NCBI RefSeq assembly: GCF_036014015.1
Contig: NZ_CP107905.1
Coordinates: 7,130,001-7,194,000, forward strand
From: Streptomyces sp. NBC_00457
Lineage (GTDB): Bacteria > Actinomycetota > Actinomycetes > Streptomycetales > Streptomycetaceae
Length of the DNA stretch: 64,000 bases
Direction: 5' to 3'
Below are positions 26,784-34,383 of the stretch, in pieces. A model generated the notes under the pieces. That model was not told the origin of the DNA, did not search any database, and saw only the letters and a program-made list of their open reading frames with translations. The position numbers were made by a program, and so were the translations under genes. Position 1 is the first letter of the stretch; the number at the start of each line of letters is the position of its first letter.

Positions 26784-27857
26784 ATGGGAGGGCCTTCAGA
26801 CCCACACGAGGGGACACCCGAGGGCGGCCCCGGAGGTGGCGAGGACGAATACCGATCCGTCGTCTTCGACGAATCGTTCGTCCGGGCTGCCCGTCTTCAG
26901 GAGTTCTCCGCACAGGAGCGCATCGCCGACCACGCGCCCGCCGTACGGCGCCGTCCGCCGGTGCGCCGGGGCGGCCTGTCCCGGCAGGCGCTGATCCTGG
27001 TCATGCTGATCGCGGTGGCCTTCGGCACCGCGATCTACATGGGTGTACGGCACCCCTACCAGACCCCGCAGAGCCGGCAGCCCGTCGAGCCCCTGCGGAT
27101 GACCGTCATCCCGCTCGCCCCGCAGGGCAAGGTGCCCGGCTCCGCGGACCCCGAGGAGCTGTTCGCGCACAGCCCCGCCGCGCAGTTCCGCGTCGGCGCC
27201 GAGGGGATACCACTGCCCGCCACCCGGCGCACCGAGCACTTCTCGGACAGCCAGGTCGTGAGCGCCCTGAACACCGCCAAGGACTACCTCGTCCGCTCTT
27301 CCCTCTACCCGGAGGTGCTCACCGGCGGACAGGTCCGGCCCGTGCGTGTCCTGGTCGCCCCGGACCAACTCGACCAGTTCGACCAGAGTTTCCGGCAGCC
27401 GACCGCCGACGGCCGGCATGCGCCGACGGGATGGCTGGTTCGCTTCGACCCGAACAGGACCGAGCTGGCCGACGCCAAGATCCGCGTCCAGGGCAGCCTG
27501 CACGCGGCCGAGGCCGACGCGTCCACGCTCGAGGTCACCTCGGACCACACCTTCGTGTACGCGCTACGGCCCACCGGCGCCGGCGAGAAGGCCGAGGCGT
27601 CCCTGTTCACCGTCCGCCGTGAGCTGCACTTCCGCTTCGACCGCGACGACCTGCGCCTCCAGCAGGCCCAGCTGGCCGTCTCCTACGTCCAGGCCGGGCC
27701 GGTCTCCTGCGCCGGCGACTCCACCAACCATCTGCGCCCGCTGCTGGCCGGCCAGACCGCCAAGGGCGGCGGACCGGCCGGTACGGACCCCTACGCCACG
27801 GGCAGCGCGACGGCGCTGTGCGGGACGCTGGCGCAGAGCGCGCAGCCGAAGGTGTGA
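26784..27857 (+). CDS. Single-pass membrane protein with large outer domain, paralogue 2
   Basis: Unknown function, 357 residues. The N-terminus has YRSVVFDESFVRAARLQEFSA near residue 25, matching the upstream paralogue, then a basic stretch (RRRPPVRRGGLSR). One transmembrane helix (LILVMLIAVAFGTAIYMGV, about 70-88) leads to an outer domain of about 260 residues with mixed strands and helices. Two late cysteines (PVSCAGDS near 310; TALCGTL near 346) could form a disulphide. The gene lacks a ribosome site and has a well placed -10, so it is probably leaderless. It converges with the M48 peptidase gene 18 bases downstream. Confidence 0.78.
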   Translation: MGGPSDPHEGTPEGGPGGGEDEYRSVVFDESFVRAARLQEFSAQERIADHAPAVRRRPPVRRGGLSRQALILVMLIAVAFGTAIYMGVRHPYQTPQSRQPVEPLRMTVIPLAPQGKVPGSADPEELFAHSPAAQFRVGAEGIPLPATRRTEHFSDSQVVSALNTAKDYLVRSSLYPEVLTGGQVRPVRVLVAPDQLDQFDQSFRQPTADGRHAPTGWLVRFDPNRTELADAKIRVQGSLHAAEADASTLEVTSDHTFVYALRPTGAGEKAEASLFTVRRELHFRFDRDDLRLQQAQLAVSYVQAGPVSCAGDSTNHLRPLLAGQTAKGGGPAGTDPYATGSATALCGTLAQSAQPKV

Positions 27858-27875
27858 ACCGGCCCCTCGGTCGGG

Positions 27876-28997
27876 TCAGCGGTTGTCGCCGTCCGGACCC
27901 GTGCTGTCGTCGCGGGGCGGCTGGTCCTTCGGCGTGGACTCGGCCGAGCCGCCCGCCGGTCCTGCGAAGCCGCTGAAGCCGCGGCGCACCCGGCCGCCCA
28001 GGTCCCCCGCCCCGCCGGCGAGATCGCTGACCAGCTTCATCAGCGGGTCCTTGGAGGTCTTGACGTGCGTGGCGTAGTGCGACGCCGAGTCCCGGAACGA
28101 GTCCGAGACCGAGGTGTCCTTGTCCTCGCTGCGCCGCGGGTAGTGGCCGTCCATGATCCGCTGGTAGTCGCGGGACTCGGACCACTTCTTCAGCTCGGCC
28201 GCCCGGATGGTGGTGAAGGGGTGGGAGCGTGGCAGCACGTTCAGGATCTTGAGCACGGAGTCGCGCAGGTCGCCGCCTGCCTCGTACTCCTCGGCCTGCT
28301 TCAGGAACGCGTCCACGTTCATCTCGTGCAGGTGGTTGCCGCCGGCCAGCTTCATCAGGCCGCGCATCGAGGCCGTGAGGTCCTGGCCGACGAGGAGGCC
28401 CGCGCGGTCCGCGGACAGCTCCGACTTGCGGAACCACTCGCGCAGCGCGGTCACGATCGCCATGATCGCCAGGTTGCCCAGCGGGATCCAGGCGACCCTG
28501 AGCGCGAGGTTGGTCAGGAACAGCAGGATGGTCCGGTACACGGCGTGGCCGGACAGGGCGTGGCCCACCTCGTGCCCGATGACCGCCCGCATCTCCTCCT
28601 CGTCGAGCAGCTCGACGAGGCCGGTGGTGACGACGATGATCGGCTCGTCCAGGCCGATGCACATCGCGTTCGGCTGCGGGTCCTGGTTGACGTACATCGG
28701 CGGGACCTTCTCCAGGTCCAGGATGTAACAGGCGTCCCGCAGCATGTCGTTGAGGTGGGCGAACTGCTGGTCCGAGACGCGTACCGAGTCGGACAGGAAC
28801 AGCAGCCTGAGGCTGCGCTCGGGCAGCAGACCGCTGAGCGCCTTGAAGACCGTGTCGAAGCCGCTCAGCTTGCGCAGCGCCACCAGGGCGGAGCGGTCGG
28901 CCGGATGCTCGTACGCACGCGAGGAGATTCCAGGGAAGCGCCTGCGCTGCCTGCTCGGCACGTTCTCGTGCCCGTTGTGCTCGTGGCCGTCGGACAT
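27876..28997 (-). CDS. M48 family membrane zinc metallopeptidase
   Basis: HtpX-like peptidase, 373 residues. The zinc site is VIGHEVGHALSGH near residue 145, with a likely third ligand in SELSADRAG near 200. A hydrophobic segment between them (TILLFLTNLALRVAWIPLGN) suggests membrane anchoring. The N-terminus is His/Asp-rich and charged; the C-terminal ~70 residues are Gly/Ser/Pro-rich and probably disordered. ATG 28997 is chosen over an ATG five codons upstream because GGGGGAA sits at the right distance. Family members degrade damaged membrane proteins; here the target is unknown. It is transcribed away from the small membrane gene at 29121. Confidence 0.88.
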   Translation of the reverse strand: MSDGHEHNGHENVPSRQRRRFPGISSRAYEHPADRSALVALRKLSGFDTVFKALSGLLPERSLRLLFLSDSVRVSDQQFAHLNDMLRDACYILDLEKVPPMYVNQDPQPNAMCIGLDEPIIVVTTGLVELLDEEEMRAVIGHEVGHALSGHAVYRTILLFLTNLALRVAWIPLGNLAIMAIVTALREWFRKSELSADRAGLLVGQDLTASMRGLMKLAGGNHLHEMNVDAFLKQAEEYEAGGDLRDSVLKILNVLPRSHPFTTIRAAELKKWSESRDYQRIMDGHYPRRSEDKDTSVSDSFRDSASHYATHVKTSKDPLMKLVSDLAGGAGDLGGRVRRGFSGFAGPAGGSAESTPKDQPPRDDSTGPDGDNR

Positions 28998-29120
28998 GTC
29001 TTCCCCCATGTGCGTGTGTGTGGCCCTTTGCGGACCCTTGTGCGGCCCTTTGCGCCCCCGAAGCAGAGCCCAGCCTAGGCGGATATACCGTGGACGGGCA
29101 GTACAGCGAAGGAGTCCGTC

Positions 29121-29282
29121 ATGGAGCACAACCCGGCGTCCGCCTGGCTCGCCGGAGCCGCGAACGCCGCCGAACAGCAAGGGGCGGGGAATCTGCTCCG
29201 GGTCGTACTGATCGTGATGGTGCTGGGCTGTGTCCTGACCGCGTGGTTCCTGCTGCGGGGGTACAAACAAAAGGACGACTGA
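29121..29282 (+). CDS. Small single-pass membrane protein (53 aa)
   Basis: A 53-residue open frame too short to stand out by length, with AAGGAG 6 bases before ATG. After an Ala-rich N-terminus (MEHNPASAWLAGAANAAEQQ) comes one strongly hydrophobic segment (LLRVVLIVMVLGCVLTAWFLL) and a short charged tail (GYKQKDD). A possible -10 (TACCGT near 29087) lies in the divergent gap with the M48 gene. The function is not recognised; it may partner the peptidase or the next small protein. Confidence 0.65.
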   Translation: MEHNPASAWLAGAANAAEQQGAGNLLRVVLIVMVLGCVLTAWFLLRGYKQKDD

Positions 29283-29412
29283 AACGGCCGGGAAGTTCCT
29301 CCGTCCCGGCCGCCGCGTACCGACGGCGGAGTCGGCGTGAGGGCGGCCGGGCCGCCCGCTTACCATGGGCCGACATCTTTATCCCGCCCACACCGGATAG
29401 GTACTGCCGAAG

Positions 29413-29577
29413 ATGAGCTTCCACAGCACCGCAGCCCAGTTGGCCACCCTCGCCGCCGAGGGCGAGGAACATGGCGGCAGCCACGAGAGCCTCAACGCCT
29501 ATCTGACCGGCGGCGGCGCGCTCTTCGTCCTGCTGCTTCTGCTGTGGATCACCACCCGCTTCAACCGCGACCGCTGA
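29413..29577 (+). CDS. Small single-pass membrane protein (54 aa)
   Basis: A 54-residue frame: an acidic, His-containing N-terminus ([18 protein letters not shown]), one transmembrane helix ([16 protein letters not shown]) and a basic end (NRDR). It stops 46 bases before nadD and shows the codon usage of its neighbours. No strong ribosome site is seen; ATAGGT about 10 bases upstream may be a -10 of a nearly leaderless transcript. It resembles the preceding 53-residue protein in layout but not in sequence. Confidence 0.65.
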   Translation: MSFHSTAAQLATLAAEGEEHGGSHESLNAYLTGGGALFVLLLLLWITTRFNRDR

Positions 29578-29623
29578 AGCCTCCGGCCGGAGTCCTCAGG
29601 ACGGGCCGGTAGGGTCTGCACGC

Positions 29624-30250
29624 ATGGGAGAGCAGGACATGCCTACCGGCCCGACGAACGCGGGCAAGCGCCGCCTCGGCGTCATGGGCGGGACGTTTGA
29701 CCCGATCCACCACGGTCACCTCGTGGCGGCCAGCGAGGTCGCCGCGCAGTTCCACCTGGACGAAGTGGTGTTCGTCCCCACCGGCCAGCCCTGGCAGAAG
29801 AGCCACCGCAAGGTCTCCCCGGCCGAGGACCGCTATCTGATGACGGTCATCGCGACCGCCGAGAACCCGCAGTTCTCGGTGAGCCGTATCGACATCGACC
29901 GCGGCGGGGCGACGTACACCGTCGACACCCTGCGTGACCTGCGCGCGCTCAACCCCGACACGGACCTGTTCTTCATCACGGGCGCCGACGCCCTCGCCCA
30001 GCTCCTCACCTGGCGGGACACCGCGGAGCTGTTCTCCCTCGCGCACTTCATCGGGGTCACCCGACCCGGCCATCATCTGACGGACGCCGGTCTCCCCGAG
30101 GGCGGTGTCTCGCTTGTGGAGGTTCCCGCACTGGCCATCTCGTCCACCGATTGCCGTGCGAGAGTCGCCAAGGGAGACCCCATCTGGTACATGGTGCCGG
30201 ACGGAGTCGTGCGCTACATCGACAAGCGCGAGCTGTACCGCGGCGAGTGA
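29624..30250 (+). CDS. nadD: Nicotinate-nucleotide adenylyltransferase
   Basis: Adenylates nicotinate mononucleotide in NAD synthesis; about 208 residues. It has the nucleotidyltransferase signature [14 protein letters not shown] near residue 20, [21 protein letters not shown], and the late ISSTDCRAR (ISST-x-x-R type). ATG 29624 is used; ATG 29639 is also possible. TAGGGT lies 8 bases before 29624, so the mRNA may have almost no leader. It begins the nadD-LCP-rsfS-phosphatase run, with 16 bases to the next gene. Confidence 0.94.
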   Translation: MGEQDMPTGPTNAGKRRLGVMGGTFDPIHHGHLVAASEVAAQFHLDEVVFVPTGQPWQKSHRKVSPAEDRYLMTVIATAENPQFSVSRIDIDRGGATYTVDTLRDLRALNPDTDLFFITGADALAQLLTWRDTAELFSLAHFIGVTRPGHHLTDAGLPEGGVSLVEVPALAISSTDCRARVAKGDPIWYMVPDGVVRYIDKRELYRGE

Positions 30251-30266
30251 GCCGAGAGGGGCACCG

Positions 30267-32090
30267 GTGAACGACCGATACGACGCGGGGTACCCCGGCG
30301 ACCACGGCGACCAGTACGAAATCGTCGGCTACGACGAGTACGGCCGGCCGATGTACCGGCAGGTCCCGGCCCAGCAGCTCCCGCAGCAGCAGTCGTACGA
30401 CCCGTACGCACAGCAACAGCACGGCGGCCAGCAGGGCTACGGCTACGACCCGTACAGCACGGGCCAGCAGCCGCCGGCGCCCTCCTACGACTCGTACGAC
30501 ACGGGCGTGCAGCAACCGGTTCCTCCCTATGACACCGGTTCACAGCAACCGGTTTCGTCGTACGACCCCTACGACACCGGTCAGCAGGCGCCCACCGCCT
30601 CTTCCTTCGACGCCTTCGGCAACCGGGGCGGAGGGGGCACCGGAACCGCCACGCCGTACGACCCCTACGGCCAGGCCGCGACCAGCGGTCGGCAGCCGCG
30701 CGTCGAGCAGCGCACCGCCGAGCAGACCGCCTACATCCCGCAGCAGGCCGGTCCGGCCGAGCACGAGGCCGCCGCCTCCGCGCAGCCCGAACGGGACTAC
30801 CACGAACGGGACTACCACACCGAGCAGTTCGCCTTCGTCGAGGAGCCCGACGGCGATCCCGAGGACGTCATCGACTGGCTGGCGTTCACGGAGAACCGCA
30901 CCGAGCGCCGCGAGGAGGCCCGGCGCCGCGCCCGTAGCCGGGTCGTCGCCCTGGTCGTCGTACTCGCCCTCGTCGCGGTCGGCGGGGTCGGCTACCTCTG
31001 GTACGCGGGCAAGCTGCCCGGCCTGTCCTCCTCCGACGACTCGAAGACGGGCGAGGCGACGGCCGTGGGCGCCCAGAAACGGGACGTGATCGTCGTCCAT
31101 CTGCACGACACCAAGCAGGGCGGCACCGCCACGGCGCTGCTCGTCGACAACGCGACCACCAAGCAGGGCACCACGGTGCTGTTGCCCAACTCCCTCGCCA
31201 TGACCGGCGACGACGGCACCACGACCACCCTCGCCAAGGCCGTCGAGGACGACGGCTCCTCCGGAACGCGCGAGGCCCTCGACACCGTCCTCGGCACCCA
31301 GATCCAGGGCACCTGGCGGCTGGACACCCCGTATCTGCAGAACCTGGTGGACCTGGTCGGCAACATCGACGTCACCACCAACACCGACGTGCCCGACCCC
31401 GACGCCAAGAAGAAGGGCGCCGCCCCCCTGGTGAGCAAGGGCGAGGACCAGACCCTCAGCGGCAAGATGGCCGTCGCCTACGCCACCTACCGCGCCTCCG
31501 GCGAGGCCCAGAACGCCCAGCTGGAGCGGTTCGGGCAGGTCATGCAGGCCGTGCTGCGCAAGCTGTCCTCCGACGCGACGGCGGCCACCACCACCGTGCA
31601 GACGCTGGCGCAGATCCTCGACCCGTCGCTGACCGACAAGGACCTCGGCACCTTCCTCGCCAAGCTCGCCGACCTCGCCAAGGGCGGCGACTACAAGACG
31701 GCGCTGCTGCCCGTCCAGACCGACGGCACGCTCAGCGCGCAGGCGAGCGACAGCGTGGTCAAGGATGTCCTCGGCGGCACCGCGAAGAGCCCCGACAAGG
31801 ACGCGGCCGTCCGTGTCTCCGTCCAGAACGCCAGCGGCGACAAGGACAACACCGAGAAGGCCCGCGTGGTGCTCCTCAACGGCGGCTTCACCTTCCTGGA
31901 GGGCGGTACGGCGTCCGGCGCCCAGGCGGCGTCCAAGGTCACCTACACCGATGCCGCCGACAAGGAGAACGCCACCGAGGTCGCCAAGACCCTGGGCCTG
32001 CCCACCAGCGCCGTCACCAAGGGCAAGGGGTCCTCGAACGCGGACGTGTCGGTGGTGCTGGGCCAGGACTACGAGCCGTCCTCGTCGTGA
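30267..32090 (+). CDS. LytR-CpsA-Psr family membrane protein, degenerate catalytic domain
   Basis: Membrane protein of 607 residues. The cytoplasmic N-terminus (1 to about 200) is Tyr/Gln/Pro-rich with repeated YD-x-YDTG-x-QQP units. One transmembrane helix (VVALVVVLALVAVGGVGYLWY, about 228-248) precedes an LCP-like domain (about 270-430), and a LytR C-terminal domain lies near 510-600 (VRVSVQNASG... LG-LP). Active LCP enzymes attach wall polymers through conserved arginines and aspartates (PRD-type and R-x-R...R-x-x-RQQ motifs). Here the matching sites read LLPNSLAM and YATYRASGEAQNAQLERFGQ, so the canonical arginines seem lost. GTG 30267 follows GAGAGGGG. It may be non-enzymatic. Confidence 0.8.
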   Translation: MNDRYDAGYPGDHGDQYEIVGYDEYGRPMYRQVPAQQLPQQQSYDPYAQQQHGGQQGYGYDPYSTGQQPPAPSYDSYDTGVQQPVPPYDTGSQQPVSSYDPYDTGQQAPTASSFDAFGNRGGGGTGTATPYDPYGQAATSGRQPRVEQRTAEQTAYIPQQAGPAEHEAAASAQPERDYHERDYHTEQFAFVEEPDGDPEDVIDWLAFTENRTERREEARRRARSRVVALVVVLALVAVGGVGYLWYAGKLPGLSSSDDSKTGEATAVGAQKRDVIVVHLHDTKQGGTATALLVDNATTKQGTTVLLPNSLAMTGDDGTTTTLAKAVEDDGSSGTREALDTVLGTQIQGTWRLDTPYLQNLVDLVGNIDVTTNTDVPDPDAKKKGAAPLVSKGEDQTLSGKMAVAYATYRASGEAQNAQLERFGQVMQAVLRKLSSDATAATTTVQTLAQILDPSLTDKDLGTFLAKLADLAKGGDYKTALLPVQTDGTLSAQASDSVVKDVLGGTAKSPDKDAAVRVSVQNASGDKDNTEKARVVLLNGGFTFLEGGTASGAQAASKVTYTDAADKENATEVAKTLGLPTSAVTKGKGSSNADVSVVLGQDYEPSSS

Positions 32091-32107
32091 GCCCCGCAGC
32101 GAGCGAA

Positions 32108-32148
32108 CAGGAGTGATCAGGAGCGCTCAGGAGACGATCGGGAGTGAT
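32108..32148 (+). repeat. Four imperfect 10-11 base tandem units
   Basis: CAGGAGTGAT, CAGGAGCGCT, CAGGAGACGAT and CGGGAGTGAT run in tandem after the LCP gene. Each unit contains a Shine-Dalgarno-like GGAG without a start codon at a useful distance. Confidence 0.65.
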
Positions 32149-32225
32149 CCGTTTAATCGCGTGGGGTGCCGTCGGCGGGTCGTGAGACCCTTGATGTCAA
32201 GTGACCGCCGACCGAAAGCCACGTA

Positions 32226-32669
32226 GTGACCGCGACTGACCGCTCCACCGAGCTCATCAACACCGCCGCGCAGGCGGCCGCAGACAAGCTCGCCCACGAC
32301 ATCATCGCCTACGACGTCAGCGATGTGCTGTCGATCACGGACGCCTTCCTGCTGGCCTCCGCGCCCAACGACCGCCAGGTCAAGTCGATCGTCGACGAGA
32401 TCGAGGAGCGCCTGCAGAAGGAGCTCGGCGCCAAACCGGTGCGCCGGGAGGGCGACCGCGAGGCCCGCTGGGTGCTGCTCGACTACGTCGACATCGTCGT
32501 CCACGTCCAGCACAGCGAGGAGCGGGTCTTCTACGCCCTGGAGCGGCTCTGGAAGGACTGCCCCGAGCTCGAGCTGCCCGCCGACGCCAAGGCCACCCGG
32601 GGCAAGGCCGCCGAGCACGCCAAGCTGCAGGCCGAGGAGGACGCCGCCGAGTTCGGAGGGCTGCGGTGA
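32226..32669 (+). CDS. rsfS: Ribosomal silencing factor RsfS
   Basis: Binds L14 of the large subunit and prevents subunit joining in starvation; 147 residues. The DUF143 pattern is clear: DIIAYDVSDVLSITDAFLLAS near residue 25, ARWVLLDYVDIVVHVQ near 82, ERVFYALERLWKDCP near 100. GTG 32226 starts MTATDRST. The ribosome site is weak. The stop overlaps the following phosphatase start by 4 bases (GTGA). Confidence 0.94.
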   Translation: MTATDRSTELINTAAQAAADKLAHDIIAYDVSDVLSITDAFLLASAPNDRQVKSIVDEIEERLQKELGAKPVRREGDREARWVLLDYVDIVVHVQHSEERVFYALERLWKDCPELELPADAKATRGKAAEHAKLQAEEDAAEFGGLR

Positions 32670-33328
32670 GCGCCCCCGTCGGCTCGAGGCCGGGCCGGGG
32701 CCGCCGCGTCATCCTGTGGCGGCACGGCCAGACCGCGTGGAACGTGGAGCGCCGTTTCCAGGGCACCACCGACGTCGACCTGACCGAGGCCGGCCTCGCC
32801 CAGGCCCGCCGCGCCGCCCGGCTGCTGGCCTCCCTGCAGCCCGCCGCGATCGTCGCCTCGGACCTGAAGCGGGCCGCCCTCACGGCCGCCGAGCTCTCCG
32901 TGCTCACCGGCCTGGAGGTGACCCACGAGGAGGGGCTGCGCGAGACCTACGCGGGCGTCTGGCAGGGGCTGACGCACGAGGAGATCATCGCCCGGCACGG
33001 CGAGGAGTACGCCGCGTGGAAGCGCGGTGAGCCGGTGCGCCGCGGTGGCGGCGAACTGGAGACGGAGGTCGCCGACCGCGCCGCCCCCGTCGTGCTCCGG
33101 CACGCCGAGAAACTGCCCGACGACGGCACGCTCGTGGTGGTCAGCCACGGCGGCACGATCCGCACGACCATAGGCCGTCTCCTCGGCCTGGAGGCCCACC
33201 ACTGGGAGAGCCTCGGCGGTCTGTCCAACTGCTGCTGGTCCGTCCTCGGCGAGGGCGCCCGCGGCTGGCGGCTGCTGGAGCACAACGCCGGGACGCTGCC
33301 GGAGCCGGTGCTCGGCGACGACGACTGA
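32666..33328 (+). CDS. Histidine phosphatase (phosphoglycerate-mutase-like)
   Basis: Phosphatase of the RHG family, 220 residues. The catalytic motif is ILWRHGQTAWNVERRFQG near residue 20, and the second histidine lies in VVSHGGTIRTTIG near 156. A typical glutamate follows in LRETYAGVWQGLTHEE near 93. The substrate is unknown; homologues in this location are often called phosphoglycerate mutase or a small-molecule phosphatase. Translational coupling to rsfS is a usual arrangement. Confidence 0.87.
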   Translation: MSAPVGSRPGRGRRVILWRHGQTAWNVERRFQGTTDVDLTEAGLAQARRAARLLASLQPAAIVASDLKRAALTAAELSVLTGLEVTHEEGLRETYAGVWQGLTHEEIIARHGEEYAAWKRGEPVRRGGGELETEVADRAAPVVLRHAEKLPDDGTLVVVSHGGTIRTTIGRLLGLEAHHWESLGGLSNCCWSVLGEGARGWRLLEHNAGTLPEPVLGDDD

Positions 33329-33345
33329 GCCCTCCTCCAGGGCTC
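33327..33345 (+). terminator. Short hairpin after the phosphatase gene
   Basis: GAGCCCT-cctcc-AGGGCTC directly overlaps the stop region; no U-tract, so it is only a weak terminator candidate. Confidence 0.45.
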
Positions 33346-33356
33346 GTGACCCGGAT

Positions 33357-33386
33357 TTCACTTTCCGGCAGGTCGCAGGCTAAAGT
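33357..33386 (+). promoter_or_regulatory. Promoter of the first tRNA-Ala gene
   Basis: TTCACT (33357-33362) and TAAAGT (33381-33386) at 18-base spacing, 37 bases before the tRNA 5' end. Confidence 0.5.
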
Positions 33387-33422
33387 TCTTCTTGTTCGCC
33401 CCGCCCAGCTGGGGCAACACCA

Positions 33423-33495
33423 GGGGCTATAGCTCAGTTGGTAGAGCGCCTGCATGGCATGCAGGAGGTCAGGAGTTCAATTCTCCTTAGCTCCA
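33423..33495 (+). tRNA. tRNA-Ala (anticodon GGC), copy 1
   Basis: A 73-base cloverleaf. The acceptor stem GGGGCTA/TAGCTCC carries the G3-U70 pair that identifies tRNA-Ala. The anticodon stem CCTGC/GCAGG encloses ATGGCAT, giving anticodon GGC (reads GCC, the most used Ala codon here). D-arm GCTCAGTTGGTAGAGC and T-arm AGGAGTTCAATTCTCCT are normal. The 3' CCA is not encoded. A strong terminator follows after 7 bases. Confidence 0.97.
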
Positions 33496-33502
33496 CAGGA
33501 CG

Positions 33503-33536
33503 AAGATCCCGTCCCCCTCGGGGACGGGATCTTTTT
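33503..33536 (+). terminator. Terminator of the first tRNA-Ala gene
   Basis: A perfect 14-bp stem AAGATCCCGTCCCC / GGGGACGGGATCTT with loop CTC, then TTT. Confidence 0.9.
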
Positions 33537-33739
33537 GTTCGCACCGGTTTGAGTGAGTTGGGCCCCGGAGGCGTATACCTCTACGGAGACGCCGCCGGCG
33601 TGCAGGTTCGCGCTGGCCGGGGCGGTCGCGGCGAGTGCCGTGTCCGGACTGGTACTGAGGCGTCGCTGACCGTATCGGTCCGGCCGTGGCAGAATCAAAC
33701 GGCCGGAAGGGGGCGCGGCCCGACGGGAGGGAGCCAGTG

Positions 33740-33913
33740 ATGCCTGCGAGCATCCGTGAGGCGGTCGGTGACCACCTCGACGCAGCGATGACACGGGACA
33801 CGGTGACCCGGCTCAGCTGCCCTTCCTGCGGTTCCCTCCATGTCGCTCAGGTCCTCGGCGACAACGGCGGAATTTCCTACGTGTGCACGGCCTGCGGCCA
33901 CAGCTGGAGCTGA
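33740..33913 (+). CDS. Small zinc-ribbon protein (57 aa)
   Basis: Unknown small protein. The N-terminal half is helical and charged (IREAVGDHLDAAMTRD); the C-terminal half has two CxxC knuckles (CPSCGS and CTACGH) 18 residues apart, a zinc ribbon. ATG 33740 has GGGAGGGAG 6 bases upstream, a strong ribosome site. It is followed after 3 bases by a second cysteine-rich gene; both lie between two identical tRNA-Ala genes. Zinc ribbons of this size often bind nucleic acid or ribosomes, which is a guess here. Confidence 0.75.
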   Translation: MPASIREAVGDHLDAAMTRDTVTRLSCPSCGSLHVAQVLGDNGGISYVCTACGHSWS

Positions 33914-33916
33914 TCG

Positions 33917-34150
33917 ATGGGTGCACACAGGCGAAAGTGCGACTGGTGCGGCAGCGGGACGCCGATCGTCCGAGACATGGAGCCGGTCAACCCCGACTAC
34001 CAGTACTGGTGCGAGGAATGCGCGCGGGCGCTGATCATAAAAGGCGACCCCATCGAGACGTACCGTGAGCTGGAGGGCGAGCCGATCTACGGTCGGCTCC
34101 TGGAGGAGCACTGCACTCTCAAGCGGTTCTACTCGTTCGTCACGGCTTGA
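33917..34150 (+). CDS. Small CxxC protein (77 aa)
   Basis: Unknown protein with CDWCGSGTP near residue 8 and YWCEECARALI near 30, two CxxC pairs that could hold one zinc. A late Cys (EEHCTLKRFY) is present as well. The ATG is 4 bases after the stop of the preceding zinc-ribbon gene and GGAG lies 8-12 bases upstream inside that gene, so the two are probably co-translated. No enzyme motif is visible. Confidence 0.75.
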   Translation: MGAHRRKCDWCGSGTPIVRDMEPVNPDYQYWCEECARALIIKGDPIETYRELEGEPIYGRLLEEHCTLKRFYSFVTA

Positions 34151-34241
34151 CTGTGAGCCGACGGAAACGATTTGGTGTTGCCCCCGGTGGACCGTGTAAT
34201 GTTGGCGTCGCCGCCGGGGGAAACCGGCACCAGGGCAACGC

Positions 34242-34314
34242 GGGGCTATAGCTCAGTTGGTAGAGCGCCTGCATGGCATGCAGGAGGTCAGGAGTTCAAT
34301 TCTCCTTAGCTCCA
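34242..34314 (+). tRNA. tRNA-Ala (anticodon GGC), copy 2
   Basis: Identical to copy 1 over all 73 bases, including G3-U70 and anticodon GGC. A possible -10 (TAATGT, 34197-34202) lies 40 bases upstream with a weak -35. The long palindrome at 34323 follows after 8 bases. Confidence 0.97.
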
Positions 34315-34322
34315 CAGAAAAT

Positions 34323-34356
34323 GAGGGCGGGCCATCCGATCGGATGGCCCGCCCTC
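34323..34356. terminator. Perfect 34-base palindrome between convergent units
   Basis: GAGGGCGGGCCATCC-GATC-GGATGGCCCGCCCTC: a 15-bp stem with a GATC loop. It can act on both strands, between the second tRNA-Ala gene and the end of the minus-strand redox operon (34384). Confidence 0.75.
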
Positions 34357-34383
34357 GTCGTATCTCCCGTGGTATCCCCGTGC

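Noticed and set aside
30297..30620. Shared YDTG repeats of the LCP arm and the cytochrome-b-like tail as a common signal
   Set aside because: Both are low-complexity Tyr/Gly/Pro tails; the similarity is too weak to claim a link.
33423..34314. tRNA-flanked integrative element
   Set aside because: No integrase, no att-like partial tRNA repeat; both tRNA copies are complete and the interval holds only two small genes.
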